64,000 nucleotides of DNA from a bacterium (GCA_017542305.1 JAFXXK010000004.1:17425-81424), one strand, 5' to 3'. Positions 1 to 9,172 are shown, counted from the stretch's first letter. The notes: generated by a model not told the origin, from the sequence alone. Program-made: numbers and translations.

Positions 1-2793
1 AAAACAGAATACAAAGACACATTGAACCTGCCTCAAACCACTCTGGCTATGAGAGCAAATGCAACTGTTCGTGAACTGGAAATTCAAAAATTCTGGGAAG
101 AAAATAAAATTTACGATAAAATTCTTTCAAACAGAGATAAGTCCAATGCGTTTATTTTGCATGACGGCCCTCCGTATTTGAGTTCAGGTAAAATCCACGT
201 TGGTACGGCGTTAAACAAAATTCTTAAAGATATTCTTCTTAAATATAAAGCTCAGGCCGGATTTTATACCCCGTATGTTCCGGGTTATGACGGACACGGT
301 TTGCCTATTGAAAATGCCGTCGTAAAAAATATAAAAGGCGGCAGGGCTGCATTGACTCCTGCAGAGTTAAGAGAAAAATGCAGAGAATATGCTAAAAACA
401 GTTTAGCCGGACAGGAAAGTGAATTTAAACGTTTGGGTGTACTCGGTGACTGGGAACATCCTTACCTTACAATTGCTCCGGAATATGAAGCAGAACAAGT
501 CAGAGTTTTTGGCGAAATGTATAAAAAAGGTTATATTGAAAAAGGTCTGAAACCTGTATATTGGTGTGCTTCCTGTGAAACAGCATTGGCAGAAGCGGAA
601 GTTGAATATGCTGATGTTTCATCAAAATCAATATATGTACGTTTTGAATTTGATAAGGAAAGTACCGAAAAAATTAATTCCAAAATATTGAATGGGAACA
701 CAAAACCTATATATGCAATCATCTGGACAACAACTCCTTGGACAATTCCTTCAAATATGGCAATCAGTATGCATCCGAGATTTGAATATACTTTCTTTGA
801 ATATAAAGGCGATGTTTACGTTGCTGCACAGGATTTACTCGGTGCATTTTTAGCGGATACGGGAATTGAAGAAAGTGAAATTAAGGTTGTCGGTTCTTGC
901 GTCGGGCAGGATTTGGAATTATTAAATACAAATCATCCGCTTGTTGACAGAAAATCAACAATAATTCTTGGCGAACACGTTACGCTTGATGCAGGTACAG
1001 GTTTGGTTCATACCGCACCCGGACATGGTCTTGAGGACTATGAAGTAGGATGTAAATATAATATAGAAGTTCTTTCACCTTTGGACAGCAAAGGCTGCTG
1101 GACAGAAGAAGGAAGAATACCGGAATTAGTAGGTGTTCCTTATTATAAAGGTAACGATATGGTTATTGATATGCTTATTGCTAAAAAAGCTCTTGTATAT
1201 CAAAACGAAATCAGCCACAGTTATCCGCATTGCTGGAGATGTAAGCACCCTGTAATTTACAGAGCTACTCCTCAATGGTTCGTTAAAGTTGATAAGTTCA
1301 GAGAACAGACATTAGAAGCAATTAAAGGGGTAAAATGGATTCCTGCAAGCGGTGAAAGCCGTATAGGTAATATGGTTGCAGGACGTACAGACTGGTGTAT
1401 TTCCCGTCAGCGTGCGTGGGGTGTACCTATTCCGATTTTCTATTGCGAAGACTGCGGCGAAGTCATCTGTACTGAAGAAACCGTTGAAAATGTTGCCCAT
1501 ATCTTTGAAAAAGAAAGTTCTGATGCCTGGGTAAAACATACGGCAGAAGAATTGTTACCGCAAGGTTTCAAATGTCCGAAATGCGGAAAAACTCATTTCA
1601 AAAAAGAAACTGATATTATGGACGTTTGGTTTGACTCAGGTATTTCATGGAGAGCAGTTGTTGAAAAACGAGCTGACGTATTAAACCATACTCCCGTTGA
1701 TATGTACCTTGAAGGTTCGGATCAACACAGAGGCTGGTTCCAGTCATCACTTCTTACATCAATTGCGACTCAGGGCAAATCTCCATATAAACAGGTTCTT
1801 ACTCACGGATTTGTATTCGGGGAAGACGGCAGAAAGATGTCAAAATCTTTGGGTAACTACATCAGACCTGATGATATTATCAAAAATTACGGTGCCGATA
1901 TCTTGAGACTATGGGCGGCTTCTGTTGACTACAGAAACGATACCAAAATCGGGGATAATATCATTAAACAGTTAACAGAAATCTTCAAAAAGACCAGAAA
2001 TACTGCAAGATTTTTGTTGGGTAATCTGTATGACTTCGATCCGAAACAAGATTACGTTGAATACAACGAATTAAAAGCAATTGATAAATTCGCATTACAC
2101 AAATTAAATCAGCTTATTGAAACAGTAACAGTTGCTTTTGAAAATTATGAATTTTACAAGTATTTCCAACATCTGCAAAACTTTGCGGCTGTAGATTTAA
2201 GTTCATTCTATCTTGATATCGTAAAAGACAGATTATATACGGCAGGTAAAAAATCACTTTCCCGTCGTGCTTGTCAGACAGTTTTGTATGAAACATTACA
2301 GACTCTTGTCAGAGTTCTTGTTCCGGTAATGCCGCATCAGGCTGAAGACATTTGGATGAGTATTCCCGAATGTCAGAAAAATGCAGAAAGTGCCTTGTTG
2401 ACTGACTGGGTTAAACCTCATGCTGAATGGAACAATTCTAAGTTAGAAGAAGATTTTGCAAAAATCTTAAAAACCAGAGAAGTTGTATCCAGAGCAATTG
2501 AGCCTTTAAGAGCTGAAAAACATGTCGGAAGTTCTTTGGAAGTTGCTGTTTATGTCAGTGTAGATGACAATGCGGTATTAAAAGAAAACGAAAAAGATCT
2601 TGCGGATATTTACATTGTTTCTCAGGCATACATAACAGATGCAAAACCGTCAAATGTTCTTAATGAATATAAAGAAGATGACTATACGGTATGGGTAACA
2701 AAAGCAGAAGGCGAGAAATGTTCACGCTGCTGGAAATATCGTCAGCTTAATTCCGACGGAATTTGCGAAGACTGTTTAGAAGCAATCAAATAA
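1..2793 (+). CDS. ileS: Isoleucyl-tRNA synthetase, 5' end cut by window
   Basis: Charges tRNA-Ile with isoleucine in the cytoplasm. The reading frame is open from base 1 (KTEYKDTLNLPQ), matching the usual IleRS N-terminus, so the true start lies just left of the window; the TTG at 22 is internal. Numbering from that TTG: class I signature as HVGT at 59-62 (codons 196-207), where the family normally has HxGH; KMSKS at 605-609; a C-terminal zinc ribbon with C900, C903, C915, C918. The length and order of domains are those of a bacterial-type IleRS with editing domain. It is followed by its own terminator. The identity is secure; the Thr in the HIGH-type motif is unusual. Confidence 0.97.
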   Translation, partial: KTEYKDTLNLPQTTLAMRANATVRELEIQKFWEENKIYDKILSNRDKSNAFILHDGPPYLSSGKIHVGTALNKILKDILLKYKAQAGFYTPYVPGYDGHGLPIENAVVKNIKGGRAALTPAELREKCREYAKNSLAGQESEFKRLGVLGDWEHPYLTIAPEYEAEQVRVFGEMYKKGYIEKGLKPVYWCASCETALAEAEVEYADVSSKSIYVRFEFDKESTEKINSKILNGNTKPIYAIIWTTTPWTIPSNMAISMHPRFEYTFFEYKGDVYVAAQDLLGAFLADTGIEESEIKVVGSCVGQDLELLNTNHPLVDRKSTIILGEHVTLDAGTGLVHTAPGHGLEDYEVGCKYNIEVLSPLDSKGCWTEEGRIPELVGVPYYKGNDMVIDMLIAKKALVYQNEISHSYPHCWRCKHPVIYRATPQWFVKVDKFREQTLEAIKGVKWIPASGESRIGNMVAGRTDWCISRQRAWGVPIPIFYCEDCGEVICTEETVENVAHIFEKESSDAWVKHTAEELLPQGFKCPKCGKTHFKKETDIMDVWFDSGISWRAVVEKRADVLNHTPVDMYLEGSDQHRGWFQSSLLTSIATQGKSPYKQVLTHGFVFGEDGRKMSKSLGNYIRPDDIIKNYGADILRLWAASVDYRNDTKIGDNIIKQLTEIFKKTRNTARFLLGNLYDFDPKQDYVEYNELKAIDKFALHKLNQLIETVTVAFENYEFYKYFQHLQNFAAVDLSSFYLDIVKDRLYTAGKKSLSRRACQTVLYETLQTLVRVLVPVMPHQAEDIWMSIPECQKNAESALLTDWVKPHAEWNNSKLEEDFAKILKTREVVSRAIEPLRAEKHVGSSLEVAVYVSVDDNAVLKENEKDLADIYIVSQAYITDAKPSNVLNEYKEDDYTVWVTKAEGEKCSRCWKYRQLNSDGICEDCLEAIK

Positions 2794-2805
2794 AAATAAT
2801 AAACA

Positions 2806-2833
2806 AAAGCCGGTTTCTATAACCGGCTTTTTT
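2806..2833 (+). terminator. Intrinsic terminator after ileS
   Basis: Hairpin AAAGCCGGTT / AACCGGCTTT with a 5-nt loop followed by a T run, 13 nt after the ileS stop codon. Confidence 0.9.
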
Positions 2834-2858
2834 GTGCCTGATTAACATATAAAAACTC

Positions 2859-2887
2859 TTGACACAGAATAAAAAAAACTTTAAAAT
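2859..2887 (+). promoter_or_regulatory. Sigma70-type promoter of folK, leaderless layout
   Basis: TTGACA (2859-2864), 17-nt spacer, TAAAAT (2882-2887). The ATG of folK begins at 2894, seven bases after the -10 box, where transcription would be expected to start. No Shine-Dalgarno sequence fits in between, so the mRNA is predicted to be leaderless. Confidence 0.8.
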
Positions 2888-2893
2888 AGCTGT

Positions 2894-3400
2894 ATGGCAA
2901 TAGTTTACTTAAGTTTAGGTTCAAATCAGGGCGACAGAATCGGCTATGTTCAACAGGCGACAAGCCTGTTAAATATGACCGATAAGATTACTATTGTCAG
3001 AACATCCGCTTTTTACGAAACAGAACCGTGGAATATGACAACAAATACTTGGTTTGTTAATGCGGTTATTGAAATTAAGACTTCTCTTACACCGGCAGAG
3101 CTTCTTGAAGAATGTCAGCGGATTGAAAAACTTTTGGGACGTACCCCGAAAGAAACAGCAGGTTATGCCGACAGAACCATCGATATTGATATTCTGTTTT
3201 ACGGAAAAGAAATTATTAATGAAAATAATCTTGTAATTCCGCACAAATATCTGCATTTAAGAGCGTTTACGCTTGTTCCTTTGCTTGAGCTTATACCTGA
3301 TTTTGAGCATCCTGTTTTGCACAAAACCATCAGCGAATTGCATAACGATTTAGAAAATCCTGAAATGGTATTTTTGTATGGCACAAGAGTCGATATCTAA
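2894..3400 (+). CDS. folK: 6-hydroxymethyl-7,8-dihydropterin pyrophosphokinase
   Basis: HPPK transfers pyrophosphate from ATP to hydroxymethyl-dihydropterin in folate synthesis. The 168-aa protein shows the family hallmarks: N-terminal YLSLGSNQGDR, SAFYETEPW, and the metal and substrate motif DRTIDIDILFYG near residues 96-107, followed by the IPHKYLHLRAFTLVPLLEL segment. It is close to the usual length of about 160 aa. The ATG sits at the predicted transcription start of a strong promoter. The last 23 nt overlap the next gene, suggesting cotranscription with the BaiN-like flavoprotein. No other folate gene is adjacent. Confidence 0.95.
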   Translation: MAIVYLSLGSNQGDRIGYVQQATSLLNMTDKITIVRTSAFYETEPWNMTTNTWFVNAVIEIKTSLTPAELLEECQRIEKLLGRTPKETAGYADRTIDIDILFYGKEIINENNLVIPHKYLHLRAFTLVPLLELIPDFEHPVLHKTISELHNDLENPEMVFLYGTRVDI

Positions 3401-4547
3401 AATAGGGATTATTGGCGGAGGTCCGGCAGGGTGTTTTTGTGCATATCAGCTTCAGAATAATTTTGAAGTCACCGTTTTTGACTACAAAAAACCTCTCACA
3501 ACACTTTTGCCGACAGGTGGCGGACGGTGTAATTTTACTCATTATGAGTTTGATGTTAAAGAACTTGCCTCAAATTATCCGAGAGGCGAAAAATTTCTTT
3601 ATTCCGTTTTTTCAAGATTTTCAGTTTCCGATACTCTGGAATTTTTTGAGAATATAGGGGTGCCGTTTTATGTTCAGGAGGATATGAGAGTTTTCCCGAA
3701 ATCCGACAGTGCAGCTGATGTAAGAGAACATTTTTTATCCTCATTAAAGAAAACCAAATTCAAAAAAGAGAGGGTGTTGAGGATAAACCAAAACCCGTTG
3801 ACGGTTGTTACCGATATGGGAAGTTATACGTTTGACAAAGTCATTATAGCGGTCGGCGGACATAACGGATATGACTGTGCAAAGTTTTTGGGGCATAAGA
3901 TTGTTGAGCCGAAGCCTGCGCTTACGGCTTTGAAAACTGCGGAAAGTTTTAAAAATCTAAGCGGTGTCAGTATAAAAAATGTCAAAGCCTGCGGATTTTG
4001 TGACGATATTTTGTTTACCCATGAGGGAATTTCAGGACCTCTTGTTTATAAGATTTCGTCTGTCAGGGCAAGGGATAAATTCCCGTATAAAATTTCTTTT
4101 GACCTTGTTGGCGAAATAAATTTGCAGGAAGAATTAAATTCAAATCCGCATAAAGATATAAAAAATCTGCTTTCAAACTTTGTTCCGAAATCTTTTGCCG
4201 AATATCTTTTGCGTACCCTAAAAATTGATGAAAACAAAAAATCTCACCTAATCGACGGGAAAACGAGGGATTTAATACTTGATAAGCTGCATAATTTTGA
4301 GGTGGCAGTTACATCGGCAGCAAAGGGCGGCGAAGTCGTAACCTCCGGCGGAGTTGATTTGAAAGAAATTAACCCGAAAACCCTCGAATCCAAAATCGCA
4401 AGCGGAGTATATTTTTGCGGTGAAGTCCTTGATATAGACGGTTTTTGCGGCGGTTATAATTTGCAAAACTGCTGGTCAACAGCTTATTGCGTTTCTCAGA
4501 GCTTAATAAATTTATCTTTACCCTGTTTACACAAAGGACAAACATAA
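3378..4547 (+). CDS. BaiN/HI0933-family FAD-dependent oxidoreductase
   Basis: The protein has an N-terminal Rossmann FAD-binding motif (GIIGGGPAGCFCA, residues 9-21), the LLPTGGGRCNFTH signature of the HI0933/YhiN/BaiN family and a C-terminal GGxxFCGEVLDIDGFCGGYNLQ segment that binds the flavin. At 389 aa it has the family length. Members are flavoproteins of poorly known substrate; the bile-acid reductase BaiN is one, but that function cannot be inferred here. The ATG lies inside folK (23-nt overlap), so translation is probably coupled. Its 3' end overlaps the convergent rubredoxin gene by 52 nt, an unusual tail-to-tail coding overlap. Confidence 0.88.
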   Translation: MAQESISKIGIIGGGPAGCFCAYQLQNNFEVTVFDYKKPLTTLLPTGGGRCNFTHYEFDVKELASNYPRGEKFLYSVFSRFSVSDTLEFFENIGVPFYVQEDMRVFPKSDSAADVREHFLSSLKKTKFKKERVLRINQNPLTVVTDMGSYTFDKVIIAVGGHNGYDCAKFLGHKIVEPKPALTALKTAESFKNLSGVSIKNVKACGFCDDILFTHEGISGPLVYKISSVRARDKFPYKISFDLVGEINLQEELNSNPHKDIKNLLSNFVPKSFAEYLLRTLKIDENKKSHLIDGKTRDLILDKLHNFEVAVTSAAKGGEVVTSGGVDLKEINPKTLESKIASGVYFCGEVLDIDGFCGGYNLQNCWSTAYCVSQSLINLSLPCLHKGQT

Positions 4548-5128
4548 TCGTCAGGCTCTTGAGTTAAATCTCCCTCATAAATATATCCGCAAATTGTGCA
4601 TTTATATCGGGGTTTGTCATCTGTTGCCTTAGGCGTGTCATCTATATATGTAGGTGCAGCTTTCGGGCTGTTGCCTTTTTTAACCTGATGATAATATGCG
4701 TATGTCATCGGAATTTGGTCTTTCAGGGTATCGCAGTCAATAATTTTACCCAAAAATATCGTATGAGTTTCGGTTTCCATTTGGTCAACCACTTCGCATA
4801 CAATATAACCCGTTGAATCTTCTATGACATCAAGACCGTCAACTTTTTTAACTTCAACATTTTTAAACTTATCCACATCTCTGCCTGACTGAAATCCAAA
4901 AACAGGGATTATATTATCGTTAACGTCAACACCCAAAATCGACAGAGCAAATTTTTTGGATTTTTTTATGCAGCCGTTGGTGAAGTTTTCGTGGTTAATA
5001 CTTACGGCAATTGTGTCATGTGTAACCTGCATTGCGCTGTTTGCAATACATCCTGTCGGTTTGCCGTCAGATAATGTCGATATTACATAAACTCCATAAG
5101 ATAGTTTTCTTAAAATATTTTTATTCAT
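4496..5128 (-). CDS. High-molecular-weight rubredoxin (flavin reductase-rubredoxin fusion)
   Basis: Residues 1-160 form a flavin reductase-like FMN-binding domain (KLSYGVYVISTLSDGKPTGC start, HTIFLGKIID). The C-terminal 35 residues are a rubredoxin with CTICGYIYEGD and VCPLCKQGKDKF, i.e. two CxxC iron-binding pairs. This architecture is that of Hrb of anaerobes, which passes electrons from NAD(P)H to oxygen- or NO-reducing flavodiiron proteins. No flavodiiron gene is in the window. The start is supported by a GGGGG ribosome binding site 4-8 nt upstream. The domain call is firm; the redox partner is unknown. Confidence 0.9.
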   Translation of the reverse strand: MNKNILRKLSYGVYVISTLSDGKPTGCIANSAMQVTHDTIAVSINHENFTNGCIKKSKKFALSILGVDVNDNIIPVFGFQSGRDVDKFKNVEVKKVDGLDVIEDSTGYIVCEVVDQMETETHTIFLGKIIDCDTLKDQIPMTYAYYHQVKKGNSPKAAPTYIDDTPKATDDKPRYKCTICGYIYEGDLTQEPDDYVCPLCKQGKDKFIKL

Positions 5129-5148
5129 ATAACCCCCTGTTTTTTGAA

Positions 5149-5185
5149 ATTATACCATGAATTTATTAAAAAATTGATATACAAT
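5149..5185. promoter_or_regulatory. Divergent -10 boxes for rubredoxin and DegT-like gene
   Basis: Minus strand: TATAAT at 5154-5149, giving a leader of about 14 nt with a G-rich ribosome binding site for the rubredoxin gene. Plus strand: TACAAT at 5180-5185, ending 7 nt before the ATG at 5192 (leaderless layout). The -35 elements are weak on both sides. Confidence 0.55.
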
Positions 5186-5191
5186 AAAATA

Positions 5192-5983
5192 ATGGAAAAG
5201 AAACTCATAAAACTAAATCTTGCAAGAAATTGTCTGAGGTATATTATCAGGGCTTACGATATAAAAGAAATTTTTGTACCGTACTATATCTGCCCGACGG
5301 TTTTGACTGCTATAAGAAAAGAAAATTGCAGGATAAAATTTTACCATATAGATAAAACTTTTTATCCGCAGACTGATTTTTCTGCTGACGATTATATTCT
5401 TTATCCGAATTATTTTGGTATTTGTGCAAAACAGGTAATTGAATTAAGCGGAAAATATAAAAATCTCATAGCGGATAACGCACACAATTTTTATATGCCG
5501 AATTTCGGACTTTCTTCGTTTTGTTCCATTAGGAAATTTTTTAACGTGAAAGACGGTGCGTTTTTGTATATCTCAAAAACTCTCGGTTCGGATTTTGAAA
5601 CGGATGATTATGATTATGAAAAATTTTTACGGCTGACGTATGAAGAAATGGCTGCTAACGAAACCCGATTAAACAACGAGGGAATAAAATTTATTTCACC
5701 TGTGACGGAAAAATATTTTCTTGAAATTGATACGGAAAAAGAAAAACAAAACCGGCTCGATAGGTTTTATAAGCTGCACGAAAGATTTAAGGAGAAAAAC
5801 GAATTAAAACCGGAGTTGGGCGAATATGATGTTCCGTTTGTGTATCCGTACCTGACGCACGATGAAACGGAAGCAGAAAAATTAGAGCAAGAGGGTTATA
5901 CGATACTGAGATATTGGAATTTTCTGCCTGAAAATTACCCCGAATACGAATTTTATAAATACCTTATCCCGATACCGTTATAG
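5192..5983 (+). CDS. Short DegT/DnrJ/EryC1-like PLP-fold protein
   Basis: At 263 aa it is about 100 residues shorter than classical sugar aminotransferases of this family. The order of motifs fits: VPYYICPTVLTAI (strand and helix after the GxG region), YPNYFGI, DNAHNFY (Asp that would contact the PLP pyridine), then SIRKFFNVKDGAF, whose Lys in IRK aligns with the PLP lysine of the xxTKxLxxGxGG motif. I chose the ATG at 5192 rather than the upstream TTG at 5144, because a TACAAT -10 ends 7 nt before it. It could be a compact aminotransferase or an inactive relative; no nucleotide-sugar genes flank it. Confidence 0.6.
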   Translation: MEKKLIKLNLARNCLRYIIRAYDIKEIFVPYYICPTVLTAIRKENCRIKFYHIDKTFYPQTDFSADDYILYPNYFGICAKQVIELSGKYKNLIADNAHNFYMPNFGLSSFCSIRKFFNVKDGAFLYISKTLGSDFETDDYDYEKFLRLTYEEMAANETRLNNEGIKFISPVTEKYFLEIDTEKEKQNRLDRFYKLHERFKEKNELKPELGEYDVPFVYPYLTHDETEAEKLEQEGYTILRYWNFLPENYPEYEFYKYLIPIPL

Positions 5984-6005
5984 GAATAAAAATAATATTC
6001 CCTAT

Positions 6006-6311
6006 TTAAACATCAGTGATGTGAAAATTTTTACCTAATCTACATTCTAATTCTTTAAATAATTCTGACAGGGGGATATTTAATGCTTCGGAAATGCAGG
6101 ATACCATACTTGCTGCTGTAAACAATTCAAATTTTATTAACCAAGAATTATAATTTGTTTTGGTGCGTTGGTTAGCCCTACGGGATAATCCCCCACCCAT
6201 TTTTCTAATATTCGGAATAAAATCCTCATATTGAACAATTTCCCTCTCCCTTGGAGAGGGATAGTCAAGTGCATTTTTTAGGGTACAGTTCATAAAAGTA
6301 AAGGATGTCAA
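6006..6311 (-). pseudogene. Remnant of an XRE-type regulator fused to intergenic repeat sequence
   Basis: The 3' part reads ISEALNIPLSELFKELE, the typical end of a helix-turn-helix XRE domain, but the recognition helices are absent. The upstream part translates sequence that looks non-coding: a perfect hairpin CCCTCTCC-CTT-GGAGAGGG at 6242-6260 and a G-rich segment near 6180-6200. I read this as a decayed regulator joined to repeat-like intergenic DNA, not as a functional 101-aa protein. The rest of the gap 5984-6393 holds only the ribosome binding site AGGAGAAAAGG of malQ. Confidence 0.4.
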
Positions 6312-6393
6312 TAAATCTCTCAGCCACTTGCGAAAGAACTTTGCTCGTGGTACTATCGTGGTGTGTTATAGTTAATAAGGAGAAAAGGTCTAT

Positions 6394-8256
6394 ATGGTTT
6401 GTACTTTGGAGAAAAACGCATCAAAAACTATTGAAAAAGCATTGAAAGTTCTTGATAAAAAGAATTTGGCTTTTATTATGCATAACGGAAGTTTCCCGGC
6501 TGCTGAGGGTGAAAATACAGGGTTTGGTACTATAAACTCTAACGGCGGAAAAGAAATTATCGACTGGGCAAGCGGAATTTTTACATCAATTCAGCTCGGA
6601 CCTGCAGGCAAAACCAAAGGCTGTGATTCTTCTCCGTATACAGGTACAATTTTCTCGGGCAACCCGTTGTTCATCGATTTGAAACAGCTTACAACCGATG
6701 AGTGGATGAATATTTTGTCCGTTGATACTTACAACGACATTGTTGCTAACAACCCGAACAAAGATACCAACAAGACTGCATACTCTTATATTTATAAAAA
6801 ACAAGACGAAGCACTTCGTGAAGCGTGGGAAAATTTTAAAGCCAAAAACGATAAAAAATGGATGAAAGAATTTTCTTTATACAAAAGAGAAAATGATTCT
6901 TGGCTTGATAAAGACAGCTTGTATGAAGCGCTCTCAATAGAACACGGCAACGACTACTGGCCTTTATGGGATTCTGAAATGGATAAGAGCCTTTTCAACC
7001 CGAAATCTATTGAACAAAAATTGGAATACGGCAAAAGAATTGAAGAAATTTCCGAAAAATATGCCGATGATATTGATTACTATAAGTTTGTTCAGTTCGT
7101 TTTAGACAAACAGAACGAAGCAACTTTAAAATATGCTAAGAAAAAAGGTATAAAAATGATAGCAGACCGTCAGGTAGCTTTTTCTGACAGGGATTGCTGG
7201 GCATATCAGGCATTGTTCCTTGACGGCTGGATGCTCGGATGTCCTCCGGATTACTTCTCAAAAGACGGTCAGGCATGGGGCTTCCCTGTTATGAACCCAG
7301 AAAAATTATACAAGGCTGACGGCTCTTTGGATGACGGCGGAATTTTAATGAAAAATCTGTTCAAAAAAATGTTCAAAGAAAACCCCGGTGGTGTCAGAAT
7401 TGACCACATCGTAGGTTTAATTGATCCGTGGGTTTATAAAGCAGGAAAGAAACCTAAAATCGAAGAAGGTGCAGGCAGATTATATTCTTCTCCGGAACAC
7501 GAATTTTTAGGCAAATTCGCTATCCCGTCTATAAAAGATTTAGACCCTGAAATTCCTGCCGATAAGGAAAAACGTGTTAAAAAATTGACGGCTAAACAGA
7601 TTAAACTATACGGCAGATTAATAGAAAAAATCGTTATTGCCGCAGCTGAAGAAGAAGGTTTGGATAAAGATGCAATTGTATGCGAGGACTTGGGAACTTT
7701 GACTAACCCAGTTGCAGCAGTTATGAAATCTTACGATTTGCAGGGTATGAAGTTAACTCAGTTTACCGAACCCGAAAAGCCGGAAGATCCTTATCGTTGC
7801 AAAAATATCAACGAAAGATGCTGGGCAATGGTAGGTACTCACGACAACGAACCGATAAAAATGTGGGCGGATTCCATGATTAATTCTCACGAAGGTTATC
7901 TCCACGTTAAAAATCTTGTTGAGGATTTGGATTTCCCCGACTGGGATAACAAAGATGAACTTATCGTTGAGTTGACGAAGAATGCGGAATTTCTTGCTCA
8001 GACAAAATTGGTTGAAATTTTTGCATCAAAAGCTGAAAATATTCAGATTTTCTTTACGGATTATTTCAATATTTATGATGTTTATAACAGACCGGGAACT
8101 GCCGGAGATGCCAACTGGAGCTTGAGATTACCGGATAATTTCAAATCTCTTAACTCAATAAATCTTGCAAATATTTTAAAACTTGCTATTATAGCAAGAG
8201 GAGAGAAGTTTGCGAAGAAAAATCAAAAACTGATAGAAGAATTAAGTGAGATATAA
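6394..8256 (+). CDS. malQ: 4-alpha-glucanotransferase (GH77 amylomaltase)
   Basis: Transfers maltooligosaccharide segments between glucans, acting in glycogen or maltodextrin use. Catalytic motifs are intact: VRIDH with nucleophile D337, CEDLG with acid/base E431, and GTHDNE with D484. The substrate-loop motif DRQVAFSDRDCWAYQ-type segment is present around residue 260-275. At 620 aa it is longer than the plain 500-aa enzyme; the extra residues lie around 120-220 (charged helical stretch). A good ribosome binding site (AGGAG) precedes the ATG. The downstream TPR gene follows after 3 nt and is probably cotranscribed. Confidence 0.93.
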   Translation: MVCTLEKNASKTIEKALKVLDKKNLAFIMHNGSFPAAEGENTGFGTINSNGGKEIIDWASGIFTSIQLGPAGKTKGCDSSPYTGTIFSGNPLFIDLKQLTTDEWMNILSVDTYNDIVANNPNKDTNKTAYSYIYKKQDEALREAWENFKAKNDKKWMKEFSLYKRENDSWLDKDSLYEALSIEHGNDYWPLWDSEMDKSLFNPKSIEQKLEYGKRIEEISEKYADDIDYYKFVQFVLDKQNEATLKYAKKKGIKMIADRQVAFSDRDCWAYQALFLDGWMLGCPPDYFSKDGQAWGFPVMNPEKLYKADGSLDDGGILMKNLFKKMFKENPGGVRIDHIVGLIDPWVYKAGKKPKIEEGAGRLYSSPEHEFLGKFAIPSIKDLDPEIPADKEKRVKKLTAKQIKLYGRLIEKIVIAAAEEEGLDKDAIVCEDLGTLTNPVAAVMKSYDLQGMKLTQFTEPEKPEDPYRCKNINERCWAMVGTHDNEPIKMWADSMINSHEGYLHVKNLVEDLDFPDWDNKDELIVELTKNAEFLAQTKLVEIFASKAENIQIFFTDYFNIYDVYNRPGTAGDANWSLRLPDNFKSLNSINLANILKLAIIARGEKFAKKNQKLIEELSEI

Positions 8257-8259
8257 GGT

Positions 8260-9105
8260 ATGATGAAGAAAATTTTAACAACTGCGTTCACAATTACATT
8301 GTTAAGCTGCACAGCAGCCTTTGCCGATGTAAGTAATCAGGCTAAGTTACAGTATAATCAAGGCTTGGACTATTACCGTATGGGACAGTATGATCAGGCG
8401 GTTACTGCATTCAAAAATGCAATTGCTTTAGAACCTAATTATATTGATGCATATTATAATCTCGGTGTAGTTTTGCAGCAAACTGATAAGAGTGCCGAAG
8501 CCTTGAGTGTTTTTAAACAAATTATTGTAAGAAATCCTAACGATTATGAGGCAATTTATAATGCTGCTGTTTTGAGTTATAAACTCGGGCAGACAGAAAA
8601 TGCAAAACGTTATCTTGCGATTATTCCGGAAAACAGTTCGGTAATAAATAAAGCAAGAGCATTGGCTTCTTCAATGGATACCGATATTGAAACAATTGCA
8701 ACCGAATTAAAAGAACAGGCTGCAGCTAATGCGGCAAAAGTTCCTCAGTCAAACGGTGATTATACAAATCTTGCAAGTCCGACAGGGGTTACTACAGACA
8801 AGGCAGGAAATTTGTATGTAGCAAGCTTCAGTAATAATTCGATTACAAAAATTACACCGTCAGGTGCAAGAAGTGATTTTGTAAAAAGTTCTTCTCTGAA
8901 CGGTCCGATAGATATTGAAGCCGATAGTGACGGAAATATTTACGTCGCTAATTATAATGCCGACAACGTAGTAAAAATTACTCCGTCAGGTACGATTACC
9001 CAGCTTTTGGGTAATGTTAAAAAACCGTATTGCCTACACCTGAGAGATGGTATGTTGTTTATATCTTCTCAGGGGTCAAATACCGTTGTAAGATACAGAC
9101 TTTAA
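8260..9105 (+). CDS. Exported TPR and NHL-type beta-propeller repeat protein
   Basis: Signal peptide at 1-22 (hydrophobic core, AFA-D cleavage). Residues 28-135 contain three TPR units (YNQGLDYYRMGQYDQAVTAFKNAI, YNLGVVLQQTDKSAEALSVFKQI, YNAAVLSYKLGQTENAKRYL). Residues 168-281 carry NHL/SMP-30-like repeats (SPTGVTTDKAGNLYVASFSN, GPIDIEADSDGNIYVANYNA). There are too few repeats for a full propeller, so it may oligomerise or be shortened. Likely periplasmic or outer-membrane protein-interaction role; function unknown. It starts 3 nt after the malQ stop and is followed by a strong terminator. Confidence 0.75.
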   Translation: MMKKILTTAFTITLLSCTAAFADVSNQAKLQYNQGLDYYRMGQYDQAVTAFKNAIALEPNYIDAYYNLGVVLQQTDKSAEALSVFKQIIVRNPNDYEAIYNAAVLSYKLGQTENAKRYLAIIPENSSVINKARALASSMDTDIETIATELKEQAAANAAKVPQSNGDYTNLASPTGVTTDKAGNLYVASFSNNSITKITPSGARSDFVKSSSLNGPIDIEADSDGNIYVANYNADNVVKITPSGTITQLLGNVKKPYCLHLRDGMLFISSQGSNTVVRYRL

Positions 9106-9126
9106 TATGAAAACATTATAAAAAAT

Positions 9127-9159
9127 AACCCGCTTATTAATTAAGCGGGTTGTTTTTTT
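9127..9159 (+). terminator. Intrinsic terminator after malQ operon
   Basis: Perfect 10-bp stem AACCCGCTTA / TAAGCGGGTT with a 5-nt loop and a T7 run. It may also serve the convergent mgtC-like gene. Confidence 0.9.
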
Positions 9160-9172
9160 ATTTAAAATAAAA

